A DNA stretch of 64,000 bases. Source: Taenia hydatigena. Lineage: Eukaryota > Platyhelminthes > Cestoda > Cyclophyllidea > Taeniidae. Position 1 is the first letter of the stretch. Each line of letters starts with the position of its first letter. Both the position numbers and the translations under genes were made by a program. Location of the stretch: assembly GCA_036345935.2 (NCBI GenBank), contig JADWOT020000001.1, positions 14,787,053 to 14,851,052 of the forward strand. Direction: 5' to 3'. Below are positions 47,706-60,286 of the stretch, in pieces. The notes below the pieces were generated by a model. That model did no database searches. It was not told where the DNA came from and saw only the letters and a list, made by a program, of their open reading frames with translations.

Positions 47706-47887
47706 AAAAATGCTACTGTTGCGTTCATCAGTCGCATCGACCCTATATTAAGAGTGCTAAGAACAATTTTTGCTCCCCTCAAGATATTGTGTCAACTCGT
47801 CTTGCCTCAAATCATTTTATCCTACATAAAAATTTTTCTCCGTAATTTGGTGGGTTGTATAATAGCCACTAGTAGGTGTATATTTTG

Positions 47888-48030
47888 ATTTACAGCGCAG
47901 GAGATCACAAATGCAAAATCTGACATCCATTGCTCTCCAACAGAAGCTTCTTGGCAGCCATATTGGTATGAAACATGACTTGAAAACTTTGTGGCTCATC
48001 ACTTCTAATTTCCTCATCCTCCACATCGTA
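47888..48030 (-). pseudogene. Possible exon between ankyrin segments 1 and 2
   Basis: Following GTGCACAG the minus strand reads SYDVEDEEIRSDEPQSFQVM and then NMAAKKLLLESNGC before a stop. An acidic linker followed by an ankyrin-like KKLLLESN helix would fit a position between the two ankyrin segments. The plus-strand gene has an acidic exon (58173-58245) in a comparable place, but the similarity is weak. Confidence 0.25.
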
Positions 48031-48399
48031 TGACCTGTGCACATGCTAAAAACGCAGAATTTAGTTTGATCAAAAATACGCGTATTTTTTGCTTTGATAT
48101 ATTAATGAACTTAGCAGCAACATAGAGGAGGTCTGATTAAATTCTATGCAAAAATACTTTTGTCCAAAACATATGTAATCCCAGTGCATCATATCATATA
48201 GCGGTTAAGAAAAGCGATGTGTATTAGACAACCCTGCGTAAAATATTATAGCTGAGAGTGCTTTCCGGAATATCAGAAGCTCACATTCGCTTAGCCATGT
48301 AAAATGAAAGATTTAGATGCAAGGGAAATTGCAATGCCACGGAACTAGCAGTAACTAATGTAGATTCACTTTCATCATTTGATCGAATTTCCTTATTAG

Positions 48400-48655
48400 C
48401 CTCGAGCGAAAGCAAGTATTGCACGGTATTTGAGTGAACATGTGCGGGGGTCTTCCATTAGCGGTGTTTGGTGGCTCGTTATATTCATATTGGCTGTGCT
48501 GTCTAATTTTAACAGCAGAGTGACGGCGTCCAAATTGCCTTCTTTTGTCGCTCAGTGAAGAGAAGTGTTGCTAAGGTAATCACACGGGTAAGTGTAAGCC
48601 CCATTATCGGGGAGGAGCTGCATCATCTCTGTGTGCACATTAGGATCAGCCTAGA
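48400..48655 (-). pseudogene. Ankyrin-repeat pseudogene, segment 1; inverted relative of the exon at 57507-57920
   Basis: After an acceptor (TTTTCTAG) the minus strand reads ADPNVHTE, then MMQLLPDNGAYTYPCDYLSN, TSLH, a TGA, ATKEGNLDAVTLLLKLDSTA and TPLMED. The plus-strand exon at 57507 reads ADPNVHTE...MMQLLFDNGAYTYLCDHRGN, TPLHWAARKGNLAAVTLLCE and KPLMDA. The similarity is close, with about 17 codons deleted after HTE and one stop. This is direct evidence for an inverted duplication of the ankyrin gene about 9 kb apart. Confidence 0.7.
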
Positions 48656-48669
48656 AAATGTGAAGTAAT

Positions 48670-50470
48670 GCTGAATCAGACGCGTGGACTCTTTTGCCTT
48701 TGCTAAGCACACAACGTTTCCCTACAAATAATAACAAAATTGGGTGTTATGGCTGGTAATGCTAAGGCTTGGCAACTGAAGTGGGATTAAAGCAGGAGCT
48801 ATGCTTTGCTAGCTGCGCATGTAGTAGGTGCGGATTCATAAAAAATAGTGGTGTGATCCTTGTTAGTCAGTTCATGTTAATTAAAAGATGATGGATTTAA
48901 TCGACAGCGAGGACCGAAATGCAACGCACGTCTTTTTTTAGTAGTTGTCTCGCGATCGAGTACATATTACTTTCCACTGCCTGAGACAAGGTGACAGAAG
49001 TAATACAACCATCTGAAGAGTCAGCAATTATTCATCGTTCCTTTAAAGGAGAAAAGCAAATAGGTACATACGTCAGTAGCATTAAGATGATTGACTTGTT
49101 CGACATTATCGTGTCAGACTATATTCGCTTTAGTCGGCATTTAAATAGAGCGTAGCTTTACTTTAAATGACCGTTTTTATTAAAAAGGCAATGCTGCGGT
49201 AAACATAATAGCTCTTTGTTGGGTTCTTCCAATTTTTCCTTTCTTGTGAGTTCAACATCGGGTTATGCTGTGTACGAAAATGCTACAGTTCATCATGCAC
49301 CCACTAAATCGCATATCTACCCCGTTATTGCACTCCATCTTCGTGTAGATAGATACATTCACCAGCCGATTAGAAGTGTTGATTTATGGGTAGGCGAAGG
49401 TATATGGCGGAATAAGTTACCATGATTTTTGTAAATCAAATGCGAAAGGACGTCTCTGTCTGACGGTTTGGGTTGCCTCCGCGCAATCCCAAATTTTGTT
49501 GATCTGGTGCTCTCGCCACTCGAGAAGAAAAACTAGACTCCAGTGCTAATTTATGAGTGGTTGCATTCTCAATGCTCTAAGATGTTAGGTTATGTAAGGT
49601 ACACATCAGACAACTATTGGTGTGAGATTGTAGTGGCAATACCAGAGTCGATGTCACTACTGACAGACGTTGACTAACACTGAATAAATTGAAACATTTG
49701 AATGCGCTGCTATTAAGTGTTGCGTTTAGCTTAGCCTACCTTACCTCAAGTCACGTCACTATGTCTACAAGAACTTCTCTACATGTATTCACAAAAAGCT
49801 TCCTAATGTGTGGTGCTCTGTACACACGCGCAAGCATGCACTGGCACATACACACATATTAGTGGGCCTTAGACCACACACAAAGTTCCAACTCACTAAG
49901 CCAGTGACCTAAAGTACGTGAACGAAGAAGAATGTTAAGGCAGCAGGATGGATAATAGATAGAGGCATCAAAGAATGGATGAAACTCACGGATATGGCAC
50001 TGGTAGGAAATAATGCGTGAGGAGGAACGGGAGATGAGGGATGAATAAAGACTTCAGTTGGATGGCAAACAATGAGATCGTGCCACTTCCTACCAATGGT
50101 TTAACTGCGGAGGCATGCGTCACGTCTCACACTTTGTTCAAGGATCTAGTAAAGCAAAACTGAAAAACTTTTAGCAAAGATGCATAGTGACAGGCGACGT
50201 ATTTGAGAAGTCCAAAGCATAGCAACAAAGTGTTTAGCGTTTTTAATTACGTTGGTAATTATAAATCCAATAATTAGCTGTAAAAGCAGATCTTCAGCTT
50301 AAAAAGACTACTTAATCCGTAAAAGGAACACATTCAATTTGCGTTAACATTTTGACGGATCACTGATGACAATGTTGTCAGGCAAGAGGGTGCTTCAACA
50401 AACAGATGCAGTGAAAGTAAAGTGCAGTGTGAACTGCTGACATCAATTCATGGCATGCAGTTCATCTGCA
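48670..50470. other. No supported gene
   Basis: Only one short frame (49216-49425 plus) is present and it lacks splice support. The upstream exon expected for the ankyrin pseudogene was not found here. Confidence 0.4.
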
Positions 50471-50478
50471 CGCCTGTC

Positions 50479-51028
50479 CTATTTGGCAGCCATGCCGAAC
50501 GCTGCAAGGCAGCAATTTGTCCGACGCACAGTAACTGACTTGCAGATAGGCGATTTCAACGCTTGTGGCTTTTCCAAAACAAGTCCATTGAGTTTCAAAT
50601 CAAAATGCTCAAATTTGGCAATTGATTCATTTTGGCCTACTTTACCACAATTCCACGGTTTGTTCCTTAGTAATGATGGTGAAGGGCATTGCATCTCTCT
50701 TCTCGCCGATTTCGCAAGATGTCCTAATCAGAGCATAAAGGCTTGAATGAAGAGGAGGACTGAACTGTCAAAGTTAGTACACAATAATCATGCAAAAATA
50801 CATTCTGCATCTGCATTTGAATGGTTTAACTCCTGGCCAATAAGGTGCTCCTTCGACCACCTCTAGCACAGGCAAAATCGAATTTGCGAGGCAGTGAGGC
50901 CACGTGACATGGAAATCCCAACACTTATCAACATGTCCAATTGTGGTGGACACACGTGTCCTAAGGACACAATATATAGATAGATATGGCATCGATAGTA
51001 AAGTTGCCTCATCATTCGAAAATGGCAC
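50479..51028 (-). CDS. Leucine-patterned, F-box-associated-like fragments, unidentified
   Basis: Two minus-strand frames follow each other. The first (51028-50774) contains GHVDKCWDFHVTWPHCLANS, ILPVLEVVEGAPYWPGVKPF and a Cys/Arg end. The second (50694-50479), in a different frame, contains NESIAKFEHFDLKLNGLVLE and KSPICKSVTVRRTNCCLAAF. The F-x-H-x-x-L-x-L-x-x-L spacing recalls the leucine-rich C-terminal halves seen elsewhere in this window, for example LEHITIRF at 19.7 kb. No F-box or splice sites were identified, and the frames may be decayed. A plus-strand frame at 50450-50746 is antisense to the second. Confidence 0.25.
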
Positions 51029-52032
51029 GAAAATATGTGCCTAGATATATACACTGATTGCGACCCAAGTAAGGAAACTTTAATTACATATCACTTGTGC
51101 AATATAAGGCACCATGAACCTGGAAATGGACATTAATGGATGCAAAGACAACCTGGTGGTGAGGTACATGGGCCGAGGGTCAAAATAAATTGATGCGCAA
51201 ATATCTTGTTAATCAGTCATGAGACCATTGCGAACCATCCATATCAACTTATGAATTCCACAGCCGTGAGTCATGTGACCGGAGAAGCGGAGTCAACTCT
51301 AATATACGATCAATTCGGGACCTATTTAGGTGAGCAGAGGCTACAAAAGTGCGTTTTGTCCCAATAAAAGCTCTAAACTCACCCTTATACACCTTCACAA
51401 TTGATTTTACTACCGTAAAATTGGCAATAGCAACAGCATATTCTGTGCTATCATCAATTGATCATTATCATTTACGCTTTTCGTACTAGAGTAGGCTAGA
51501 CGACATGACCTGCTAAGAATGCCTTAGGACTGATCTCATGGACCAATCTTTAAACAGTTTTTCAGTTGCCATCCAAACTCGAGAGAAAGGCTTTAAGATA
51601 CGATGAGCCCTTCTATATTGCTTCGCAGATATCCTTGAACACTTGGCACACCGGGGGCTATCCGATGCACCTGCATCAGCGGCAAAGTAAAGACCGTTCT
51701 ATCTCTCATAAAATTACTTTTATTCGTTAAAGTTTAGAACGCCCAGCAACCTCTTTTTCCGTCTCATGCATCAGCAATTTCCTATCCCATCTTAATTTCC
51801 CTTCTATCTGCCCTCTTTGTCTGCGTCCTTCTGCTTCGAAACCTGCTTGATGTCTTCTATTTGCGGCTTTTGTTAATGCCCATTGGCCATTGTTCGATTC
51901 CGCCTTTAACAGTCATGATTTGCATCACAGAGCAAACTGAGAGAGGATCAGACTTTGCTTTGCGTCTCATATCTTACTGTCTACATTCGCCTTTACAGCA
52001 TGCCTAATCTTCAATCCGTTTTACCACTTTAG

Positions 52033-52700
52033 TCGATCCCATTCGCATTGTCTCTGTTTTGAGCACTTAAATCCGTTCTAACTTTGCTTTGGCAACGCAG
52101 CCGAACTTCACCCAGTTCACTGCCTATTTCCCACTCACAACATGTCTTCATCTTGCTGATAGTCTTGGTACTTTAGCAGTCAAAATAGGAACCTTCCGTA
52201 TTTTACTGTGATTTAAACGCTTGCAGCGTAATATCGGACCTGGATCAGAGGGTCGCCTATTAATTTTTGTGTTGTGTATTTTTGAGGGATGAAGAAGCGT
52301 GCCGATCTTCGACGAGCCCGTCGCACAGCAGACTGTGTGCATATTAAACTTTGCCATGTTTCTTTTATCTTATTGTTAATGATCTCTTCAATGCCAAGCT
52401 TTAATTTCATATTTTTGTTGTACCCCTTCAGTCTATCCAATTTGCATTACTACTGCCTCGTGCCATTGCATGTGTGGAGAGTGGACACATAAATTCGTTC
52501 CAACTTCGCATTTTTAACGCGGGCGAACGTCAACCCAGTTCACTGCCTATTTGCCACGCACGCCATGTCTTCATCCTGCCAATAGTTCTGGCGTCCATGA
52601 AGTCAAAAAAGCAGCCTTCTATATGCTTCTGTGATCAGAACGCTGGTAATAAGCATACTTGCTGTGAGGTATCGGACTTGAATCAGAGGATCAACTGTTG
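52033..52700 (+). repeat. Imperfect tandem duplication, period about 425-440 bases
   Basis: Two units share ordered blocks. CCCAGTTCACTGCCTATTT occurs at 52111 and 52534, ATGTCTTCATC.TGC follows in each, GAT(TT/CAG)AA.CGCT(T/G)G follows, and ATCGGAC.T(G)GA(A)TCAGAGG occurs at 52233 and 52671. Spacing between equivalent blocks grows from 423 to 438 bases because of small insertions. No coding frame is conserved between the units. Sequence upstream of 52033 (from about 51740) is pyrimidine-rich and may contain a still older unit. Confidence 0.65.
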
Positions 52701-54084
52701 GAATTTTGTACTTTGAATTTATTTAAGACGGAACGTGTCTTTCATCGAGGAGCCCATATCAATAATCCACACATTATTCATTTTGAGGTGGAAGTTAGGC
52801 CAAAAGAGCGAAGCCTTGTGGGTGAGTCAGCATTCCCTTTGTCTGGCATTTGTCCCCTGCCTAGATTATCAGTCTGGATAATGACGTCCTTTGAGAAAAA
52901 GTAAATCACATAGCTGCATATGGACGTGGCACCTGCACTGCCCTTAGTGTTTTCATCCCCGTGTTTTGTACAACATGTGCCTCTCACGAAGGCTGAGCTT
53001 TGACATGGTGATAAATATAACAGCACATGTGCTCTCACTATCTGTCATTGAAAATTGTTTCGTGGCATAAATTGTAAAATGAATGCATTCACTGCAAGAC
53101 AGATACTCGTCTTTTCTCCGCTGCATTGTTGAGTCGTAAGTCAAGCGTGGGAACGTGCGGATGACATGCATTTTAGCTAATTAAAACTGGGTTGTAAGAG
53201 CACTGACAATAGTGAAGTATTCTTGCATGGAGGGTGACATACCAGCATTTTTGAAGTGCGTTGAGGTATAAGAGTGAAAATGACTAGTTATCAGGGAGTT
53301 ATTCTCGTTGTCTGTCAAACAAGCAACACCTTTGTGTGCCGAAAAGGAGATGAGAGGAGAGATCCCAGGTCTCGTATACACCAAATGGATCCCCCTACTA
53401 GCATGGCATAGAGACTAACACTCTTCTCTGTTACTCACCGTATTCCAAAAGGTCTTATAAAGCAACATTGCATATGTGTTTCCCTAGGGATGACAGTCAT
53501 TGGGCACTATATCTCAAAAAGGTGATCAACACCTCTATTTGTAAGCCGCTGTTCAGTACACATTGACGTAACGAACATTCTGTGCATTCGAAAATGCAGA
53601 CTAACTAGTTTCAATCAAACTTTACCAGTAAAAGTCTTATAGAGTTGGAATTGGTGACTGCTGCCTGCAGTAGACTTTCAAACTTATCATCTATTTGAAC
53701 ATTGTGTGCTAAAGTGTTTCACGCGAATTTCGAAAATCTGACATGATTGGATACACGTGCCTCAAAAAAACCACTCCTGCTGACCTACAGAGAGTTTGAC
53801 ACTTCACCTTTGGAATCATCAATCTTAATGCGACCTCGTTGACACGATGTATGGGTGTGAGAGAAACAAAGGGCGAACTACAATTCGATTCGCATATGCA
53901 GCTTTTGAGTTCAGTCAGCAGGCATAAGAGTGAAACTCGAGTAAGTCGAAAGATGGAGTCTGAGAAGCTTGATGTGATTGCGTTCATTTTGTTGGGTGCT
54001 ACCCCACAGACAATGGGGTAGTCCACACCCATGGAGGTGTCAAGACTACAGGAATGACCAAAGCCTAGTTATTTGCAAAACGGC

Positions 54085-54375
54085 TTCGTTGTTCAGCGTG
54101 CTGTTCGAGAGCACTGCACTCTCAAGCGATAGGCTCGTGCGGAGGCGAAATCAGCGTTCTTGCGCAACCTGTTGCAATGCTTTCGAATCGACGATACCCT
54201 CGATCTTGTGATGCTCATCAAAAGCGATTTCGAGTTACGTGTCTGCATCTCCTACCTTTACATCCTCTTTAAATGGACACATTTTAATAGCTGTGAGATT
54301 ACTTGTGGCTTAGCGCACCTCCATGTCATTGACATCGATCACTTAGACTTTGAATTCATCAATACGCTTTTATAA
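54085..54375 (+). CDS. Unidentified leucine-patterned fragment
   Basis: A plus frame reads FLRNLLQCFRIDDTLDLVML, IKSDFELRVCISYLYILFKW and CGLAHLHVIDIDHLDFEFIN before TAA. An upstream TAG separates it from REHCTLKR in the same frame. The L.HLHVIDIDHLDF block has leucine-rich-repeat-like spacing similar to other fragments in this window. There is no acceptor that I would defend. It could be a 3' end of an F-box-associated-type gene or a pseudogene. Confidence 0.27.
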
Positions 54376-54379
54376 GCCC

Positions 54380-56890
54380 TGCCAACTCATACGATGTGAC
54401 TTGCAACACGCGACCCTCCAATAAGACAAATTACACTGACATCCACGTTATCATGGCAACTAAGGTAATTGGACATCTGGAGCCTGGACATTGATATGGG
54501 CTTTGGTGTACGCAGTCTTACCGCTGTGCCTAAGTAGGCACGCACAGAGAGTGCATTGAAAGCTGTTAAACTCACGTGTCCAAACCTCTACGGAGCTTCA
54601 ATTGTAACACACGTTTGAACCTTGACGGAGTCAAGTGTCCTGAACTCATTTAAGAAGTCAACGGGGAGAACGACGTGGCTTTTAAGACAAAACCACTCCA
54701 CCCTTCGTCCGAGTCGGAAGCCTCTGCCGCTGAATAGAAGTTCAACCTCGATTTACTAATTGCTACTGCTTATCAGGCGCCCATGATCTTTAAAATACAA
54801 ATTAATCCTTACGTGGTGATGAATGTTGCAGTAACACCGGACCGCTCAAACGTGGTTTAGGTAATTTGAACCTAATGATAAAATGCCTCAAATTTACGAG
54901 ATCTCAAAACTTTACGAGTTCTAGAAGTGTAGAATACTGACTAGCCACCCAATACGATAATCTAGAGCAAACGTATATTAAACAGCATTTTGAGATATCA
55001 TGTTGAACAGTTGATGTCGCGTGGCCTGGATTTCTACTCTTACGACACGCATTCCTCTGACCCTGGGGACTGCTCATGCCTTGTATGCATTTGTGTGCTA
55101 CACTGGTAAAAGCAAATAAGCCCCTCCGACCTCAGCCTTCTCGAGATAGGATGATAAACTAAAATTAAAGATACGCAGATAAACACATTTTGTAGGAACA
55201 ACCATCACTAGTAGCTTATTTTGCAAAAAGCTTTCCGTAGCAAACAATACGATACGTTATGTGATTATAATTCAGCGTCAAGATACTTTCTTGAAGGCAA
55301 AATAAGGCATCAAACTAGGACAGAATATGTATTCAGCTAATAAAGGGAGTTGGGGCTGCTGGCATGGCCTGGAAGTTAGACCACCCAAGTGACAGAAATG
55401 GACAGTCGAGCAAGCGAGGCACTACAATAAAAACAGGACTAGCCAGATACGAGGATAAATATCTTGTGTCCCTCTCGAAAGCAAATCACCTTACTCCCTA
55501 TTATGAAAATGAGGAAAGAAATAGAAGGAAACGAAAGATATGAAAATTGGTCCGAATTACTGTTATACAGGCATTAAAATTGCGTTATGCAGTATTTTCT
55601 GCATATACAATCGGTACCATATGTTGATATTCAGACGATTGGGCACCAAGTGGCACAGAGGGTTGGCAAACTAATGCTGGATGTCAGGAGTGGCGTTTAG
55701 ATGGCACAGACGCACTGCTGTGGGGCGAATAATTTAGATTTTGATGTCGAAAACAATCTATTTGTATGAATAGAACAATGCTGCAGAGAGGCACAGTAAC
55801 CTTGCAGCTGTCTATAATCGGGAATAAGATAAACGATTCCCACTACATTTCTAAATTTTTTGACAAATGCTATTTGAGGTTGTTAGGTGACATTCGAAAC
55901 ACTGTTGCTCTGCACGATTAAAGCTTGTGTACTGCCACGTTTTTAACCCGGTGGCCGGTGGTCCCCAATAGAGCCGCTCGTAGATGCGCTAATGCAAACA
56001 GGTAAAGACGACTGCATTGCGAGCTCACTGTCAGGAAGTTATTTGCAGTAAACTGTTTACAAAGTCAACGCGCAGACGACTAAGCGTAGTGCAGGAAACA
56101 CGAATATATTTTGCGCATGATAACCGAAGAAAGTGTGTAGTAAAGTTGGTACTTTTGTCAGCAATAAACTAGCCTTAACCGCAGTAGAAAATGTAAAACC
56201 ATATTTTCAGGAGCATTTTATGAAAACATAAGAACACTGGGGATGTTTAATACTTCATTATTACATATTGTCGTTTGATAGCTTATGCATTTCTTTTGGT
56301 AACTTAGTGCCAGGGATAAAGCCGACAAAGTTGAGTTGGAAGACCATCTCATTGTGACACGCCAGAAGTCCTTATTCGCTTCTCATCCTAAAAATTGGTT
56401 GTCACTAGGCTAGGCAGCAAACCGACGCAAGTCTAGAAGTAACTGATCACGTGCACGTCTAACTGCACGAATGCACATGCATTCGTTAGAGAGAGTGTGA
56501 GTTTGGATTAGATGCAATCTAAAAGAGAAAAATCTGGTTTCGCAAGTCAAATGTTTATCTTGACCAGCTTCTAGAGTTGAGAAAATTAATTGTTCTTTCA
56601 AGCATGGCGAAATCGACTTACTCGTGCCCATACGGGTGGCAAAATGGCTTGGGAATGATCGCAGCGTGGCCGTTCATAATTGTTCAGAAACAGTAGGTAG
56701 ATCGAGATCCTGGAGACTAATAAGATCTATTGCTGTAACTACAAAATCGCCTTTCACACCAACATTATCAGTTATAACCTGATAGTTTTATACCAGTTTG
56801 TTCATTTTTAGGATTTGTGTGGCCACTTAGCAACGAATTTTAAACGATTGAACTTTCAATCATTTCGCCCATGAGAACAATCCAGCAAGT
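54380..56890. other. No supported gene; AT-rich intergenic DNA
   Basis: Practically no frames above 60 codons are found over 2.5 kb on either strand. This is the longest such desert in the window. It immediately precedes the first exon candidate of the ankyrin gene. Confidence 0.6.
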
Positions 56891-58245
56891 ATGAGCGACT
56901 CCGAAGTACACGTAAGTTCTCCTTTCTGTGCATTGACTACTTTGATATTAGTTACGGCATTGCTTTAGCAGCGACAATGTTTATTACACAATGTTTCATT
57001 GATTCGAAACGCATAATAGCGCAAACCCATTTTGGTAAAGCACATTTATAAACGAAAAGTGGCCACAACAATTTTCTTGATCGCCAGCCTTGTTCTATCC
57101 GCCCGACCGAGATGCCCATTCACTTCTTTCTCTTATAGAAAAGGCGATAAATTGCTGGTCCTTCAGGCAGTGATTCCACTTCAATCGCCCTGTCTCAAGC
57201 AGTAGACTCCAATGTGCTCCAAGTTGCTAAACAACTACTGGAAAAAGGCGTGCGTTGTTTTGGACTCACTATTGTTTCTTTAGTATGAAGCAACGAGCTG
57301 ACAACAAGTTGTTCATCCTCATAAAGTCGCGCATAATATTCACGCAGCTAGTTAGGCATAGCGCTTATTTCATCTTCACTTTAATTGCAAAGTAACAGCT
57401 CTGGCAACCACAAGTCCAAATTTTGTCACTATTTGTAAGGTAACATTGCTACCCGTATCGACAGATAATTTTATGCATCTAATCCAAAGTCGCGCAAATT
57501 TACTAGGCTGATCCCAACGTTCACACAGAAGATCCTACGACGACTTTACTCATAGAAGCCACAGCAATGGGCCACATAGAAATGATGCAACTCCTCTTCG
57601 ATAATGGGGCTTACACTTACCTGTGTGATCACCGTGGCAACACTCCTCTTCACTGGGCGGCGAGGAAAGGCAATTTAGCTGCTGTCACTCTGTTGTGTGA
57701 GTCGGATAGCACTACCGATGTGAAGAACATGAACAACCAAAAACCGCTAATGGATGCCCGTATACATGGTCACTCTGATATTGTGCAATACTTGCTTCGG
57801 TACGAGGCCAATGAACAAGTTCAGCCAGCTGATGAAAATGTCGCCACATCTATTGCTGCTAGTTCCATGGCGCGTGGCATCTCTGATTTGGTGTCCAGTT
57901 TTTTCATTGTGCATGGCTAAGCGATTGTTCAGTTCCATCATTCGTATAAAATACTCCTAACTAGAATATTTCCTTCATCGATGCCAGATAATGCCCATTA
58001 TTCGTAACTGCCTTTGCTGCAATGCTTTGAAATTCCATGAATTTTATATGGTATATTATTATATTGAAACATTATCGCAAAGCTGTCATTTGCGTTACTG
58101 TTAGGTGTGTAGGAACTACGAAATCAAATTCACAAATTGATTGAAAACTAAAAACAAATTTTGATATTTTAGGAAACTCAGAGACCAGAGAATGCGATGG
58201 GTGAGGAAAGTGAAAGTGCTAGGCTCTCATATATATCTACTGAAG
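56891..58245 (+). CDS. Ankyrin-repeat protein gene (multi-exon, 5' and 3' incomplete)
   Basis: Three exons are well supported. Exon 57167-57249 (after CCTTCAG) reads SDSTSIALSQAVDSNVLQVA and KQLLEKG up to GTGCGT. Exon 57507-57920 (after TTTACTAG) joins in phase 0 as G|ADPNVHTED and carries IEATAMGHIEMMQLLFDNGA, NTPLHWAARKGNLAAVTLLC and KPLMDARIHGHSDIVQYLLR. Exon 58173-58245 (after GATATTTTAG) reads ETQRPENAMGEESESARLSY up to a GTAAGA donor. A start exon (56891-56911, MSDSEVH, then GTAAGT) precedes them but is out of phase with 57167, so another small exon or a wrong boundary is implied. About three and a half ankyrin repeats are visible; these act as protein-binding scaffolds. The large exon may leave at DL|GTGTCC (phase 0) to reach the next one, or end at TAA 57918. 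A broken inverted relative lies at 46.8-48.7 kb. Confidence 0.65.
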
Positions 58246-59083
58246 GTAAGAATATGCGGACGGATTATGCACTGGTTTCGGAACCAGTCAATTAATGGTG
58301 TTTTAATCAGACGTTAAATGGGTGCCGCTGCAATACAAATCATTAGGAATGTTGACTGAATTTCTAATAGCCTGTTTAATAACATGAGGTCTGCGGTTCA
58401 CCGTCATATCTGCCACTTTTACTCGCCAGAATTCTGAATTCGTTTTGACGTAAATAACAAATTTGTCCCATCAAAGGAATTCAGCAAACCGTAGGTGCGG
58501 AACAAGTGTTGGCATCTTTGTTTGTTACTGCATTCAACTCCCTACAGTCCGCACAGCTGTTGGCCATCGCCACATTTATGTACTTCAATAAACTTGACTT
58601 TATAATTTAGCCTTGAACCAACTTGATTAGATGCTCGGCTTTTATTTTCAGAGTACATTTGCATCTTCTTTCAGCAGTGAGACGGTTGTGCTGGTCTCAG
58701 GAGCTTGGTAGAATAAAAAGACACCTCCTGCAAAAGTTGCAACGGCTTTGGCGCTGTGCAAATCATCGGCACTACACATCCTGTCCTAAGGCATTTCTAG
58801 ACACAAATGTTTCCCTCGCTATCTTCTTTGGCTATACAAACCTGCATGAACAGCACTTATTCTGCTGCTGAGTTCCAATTCTCGCTGAGCCTAATTTCGT
58901 CAGATGTAAAGCAACAAATGCCACATGACTGAGGGTAGGGAGGGACAGAATAATAGGCTTCGAGTTAACAGCTGTAAAGTCACAAGCGCTACTGAATGAA
59001 CGGTCTGTTTTACATGGAGCAGAACGGAACAGAATCAAACGAAATCCAAGGAAAGGAGCTGTCATTTTATTTTGAAGCATAGT

Positions 59084-59380
59084 TTAAAGAGATGCGATCC
59101 CGTATGTAGTAGCTCTTAATGTCTCATGGTGGCGAACTTGACTAGGTCTCAATGCAATTCGGTCTTCGTGCAGCAACGCTCCTCGACCACACTGCGCGGT
59201 GGATCTGCACGTCTTCCGTGGACAACTATCCGTTTGGAGGCCCTGTTCGCGAAGAGCCACAAAGGACTCATTTTGGCAGAAGTTGGAGAGTTTCCGCTTA
59301 TCCACAGTGAGCTTTAGGCACTTTCTCATGAAGATAAACGAAGTCCCTGGCGAGCGTCTACTCATTCTGCTCCATAAAGA
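59084..59380 (-). CDS. Unassigned 93-codon open frame
   Basis: The minus-strand frame reads FIFMRKCLKLTVDKRKLSNF, CQNESFVALREQGLQTDSCP and a His/Arg-rich C-terminal part. K-C-L-K-L-T-V...L.NF has leucine-rich-repeat-like spacing. The plus strand is open too over much of the same stretch (RRATKDSFWQKLESFRLSTV), so strand is uncertain. No splice sites were identified. Confidence 0.22.
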   Translation of the reverse strand, partial: SLWSRMSRRSPGTSFIFMRKCLKLTVDKRKLSNFCQNESFVALREQGLQTDSCPRKTCRSTAQCGRGALLHEDRIALRPSQVRHHETLRATTYGIASL

Positions 59381-60286
59381 GGACTCGATATAATGTATGT
59401 CATGCTGCTATGACTTTGTGTTCGGAATGAATCCTACGATTTGTGCTCAAGCTAGTGGATTTTGCTAAATAGCGTTGACGTTATGGAACCTTCACTGCAC
59501 TAGAAACAGAAATAGCGCACAAATCATATGGCTCAAGTTAGGCTTTAAAATCTGTGCCGTCGCTGATAGAGGATGGGCTGATGCACACTGCCGCAAATAT
59601 AGCGGTCGTCTTGTTTGCCTTGTTCTCTTTTACTCTCAAGCTTCTTGAACGAACAAAGGGCACTTTTGTCAGCAATTATAGAAGGAAGTGAAGTTCATTT
59701 CCAGCTTTCGTCTGACTTGAGCAGATCTGACGACGTCTCCATCTTCTGATTTGCGCTTAGTGAATTTTTCTTGCTGATGAACCATGCTTCAACGAAATGA
59801 GCATTCCTTTGATGTCAGGTTTGTAAACCATTGATCTTAGTTTAAAATGCACGGCGTAGCATGATTCGCTGACAACTGTTCAATCATTGAGCAGAAATCA
59901 TTGTTGCCGTTATGGGTTGCTGCTTTAATAGTCACCCCTAAAGTCCTAAAGCATCTTCAAATGATGTGGATGTCATCATCGCAACGCCATTTAGGCAAAT
60001 TGATCAAAAGTTAGGAATTCGCCAGTGCTTAGATGCTGTGCAGAATATGAGTCTCATTCTTGAGCAAATGTCGGTGAGAAATAGCATGACTACTCGCAAT
60101 TTTCCACAATGTGTGCAATCAGTGAGTTAACACAAACAAATGAACCTGCAGACATCCTAACACAAGGCTGTTCATGATAATTAGGGAGAGGAGTTGGGGA
60201 TGCAACAAATACCACTATCTGTTGAATGCTTCTTTAATTATGCTGGGTAGAGTCAAAGGTTAGAAAAAGTCTAGCTGCAGGCGGCC

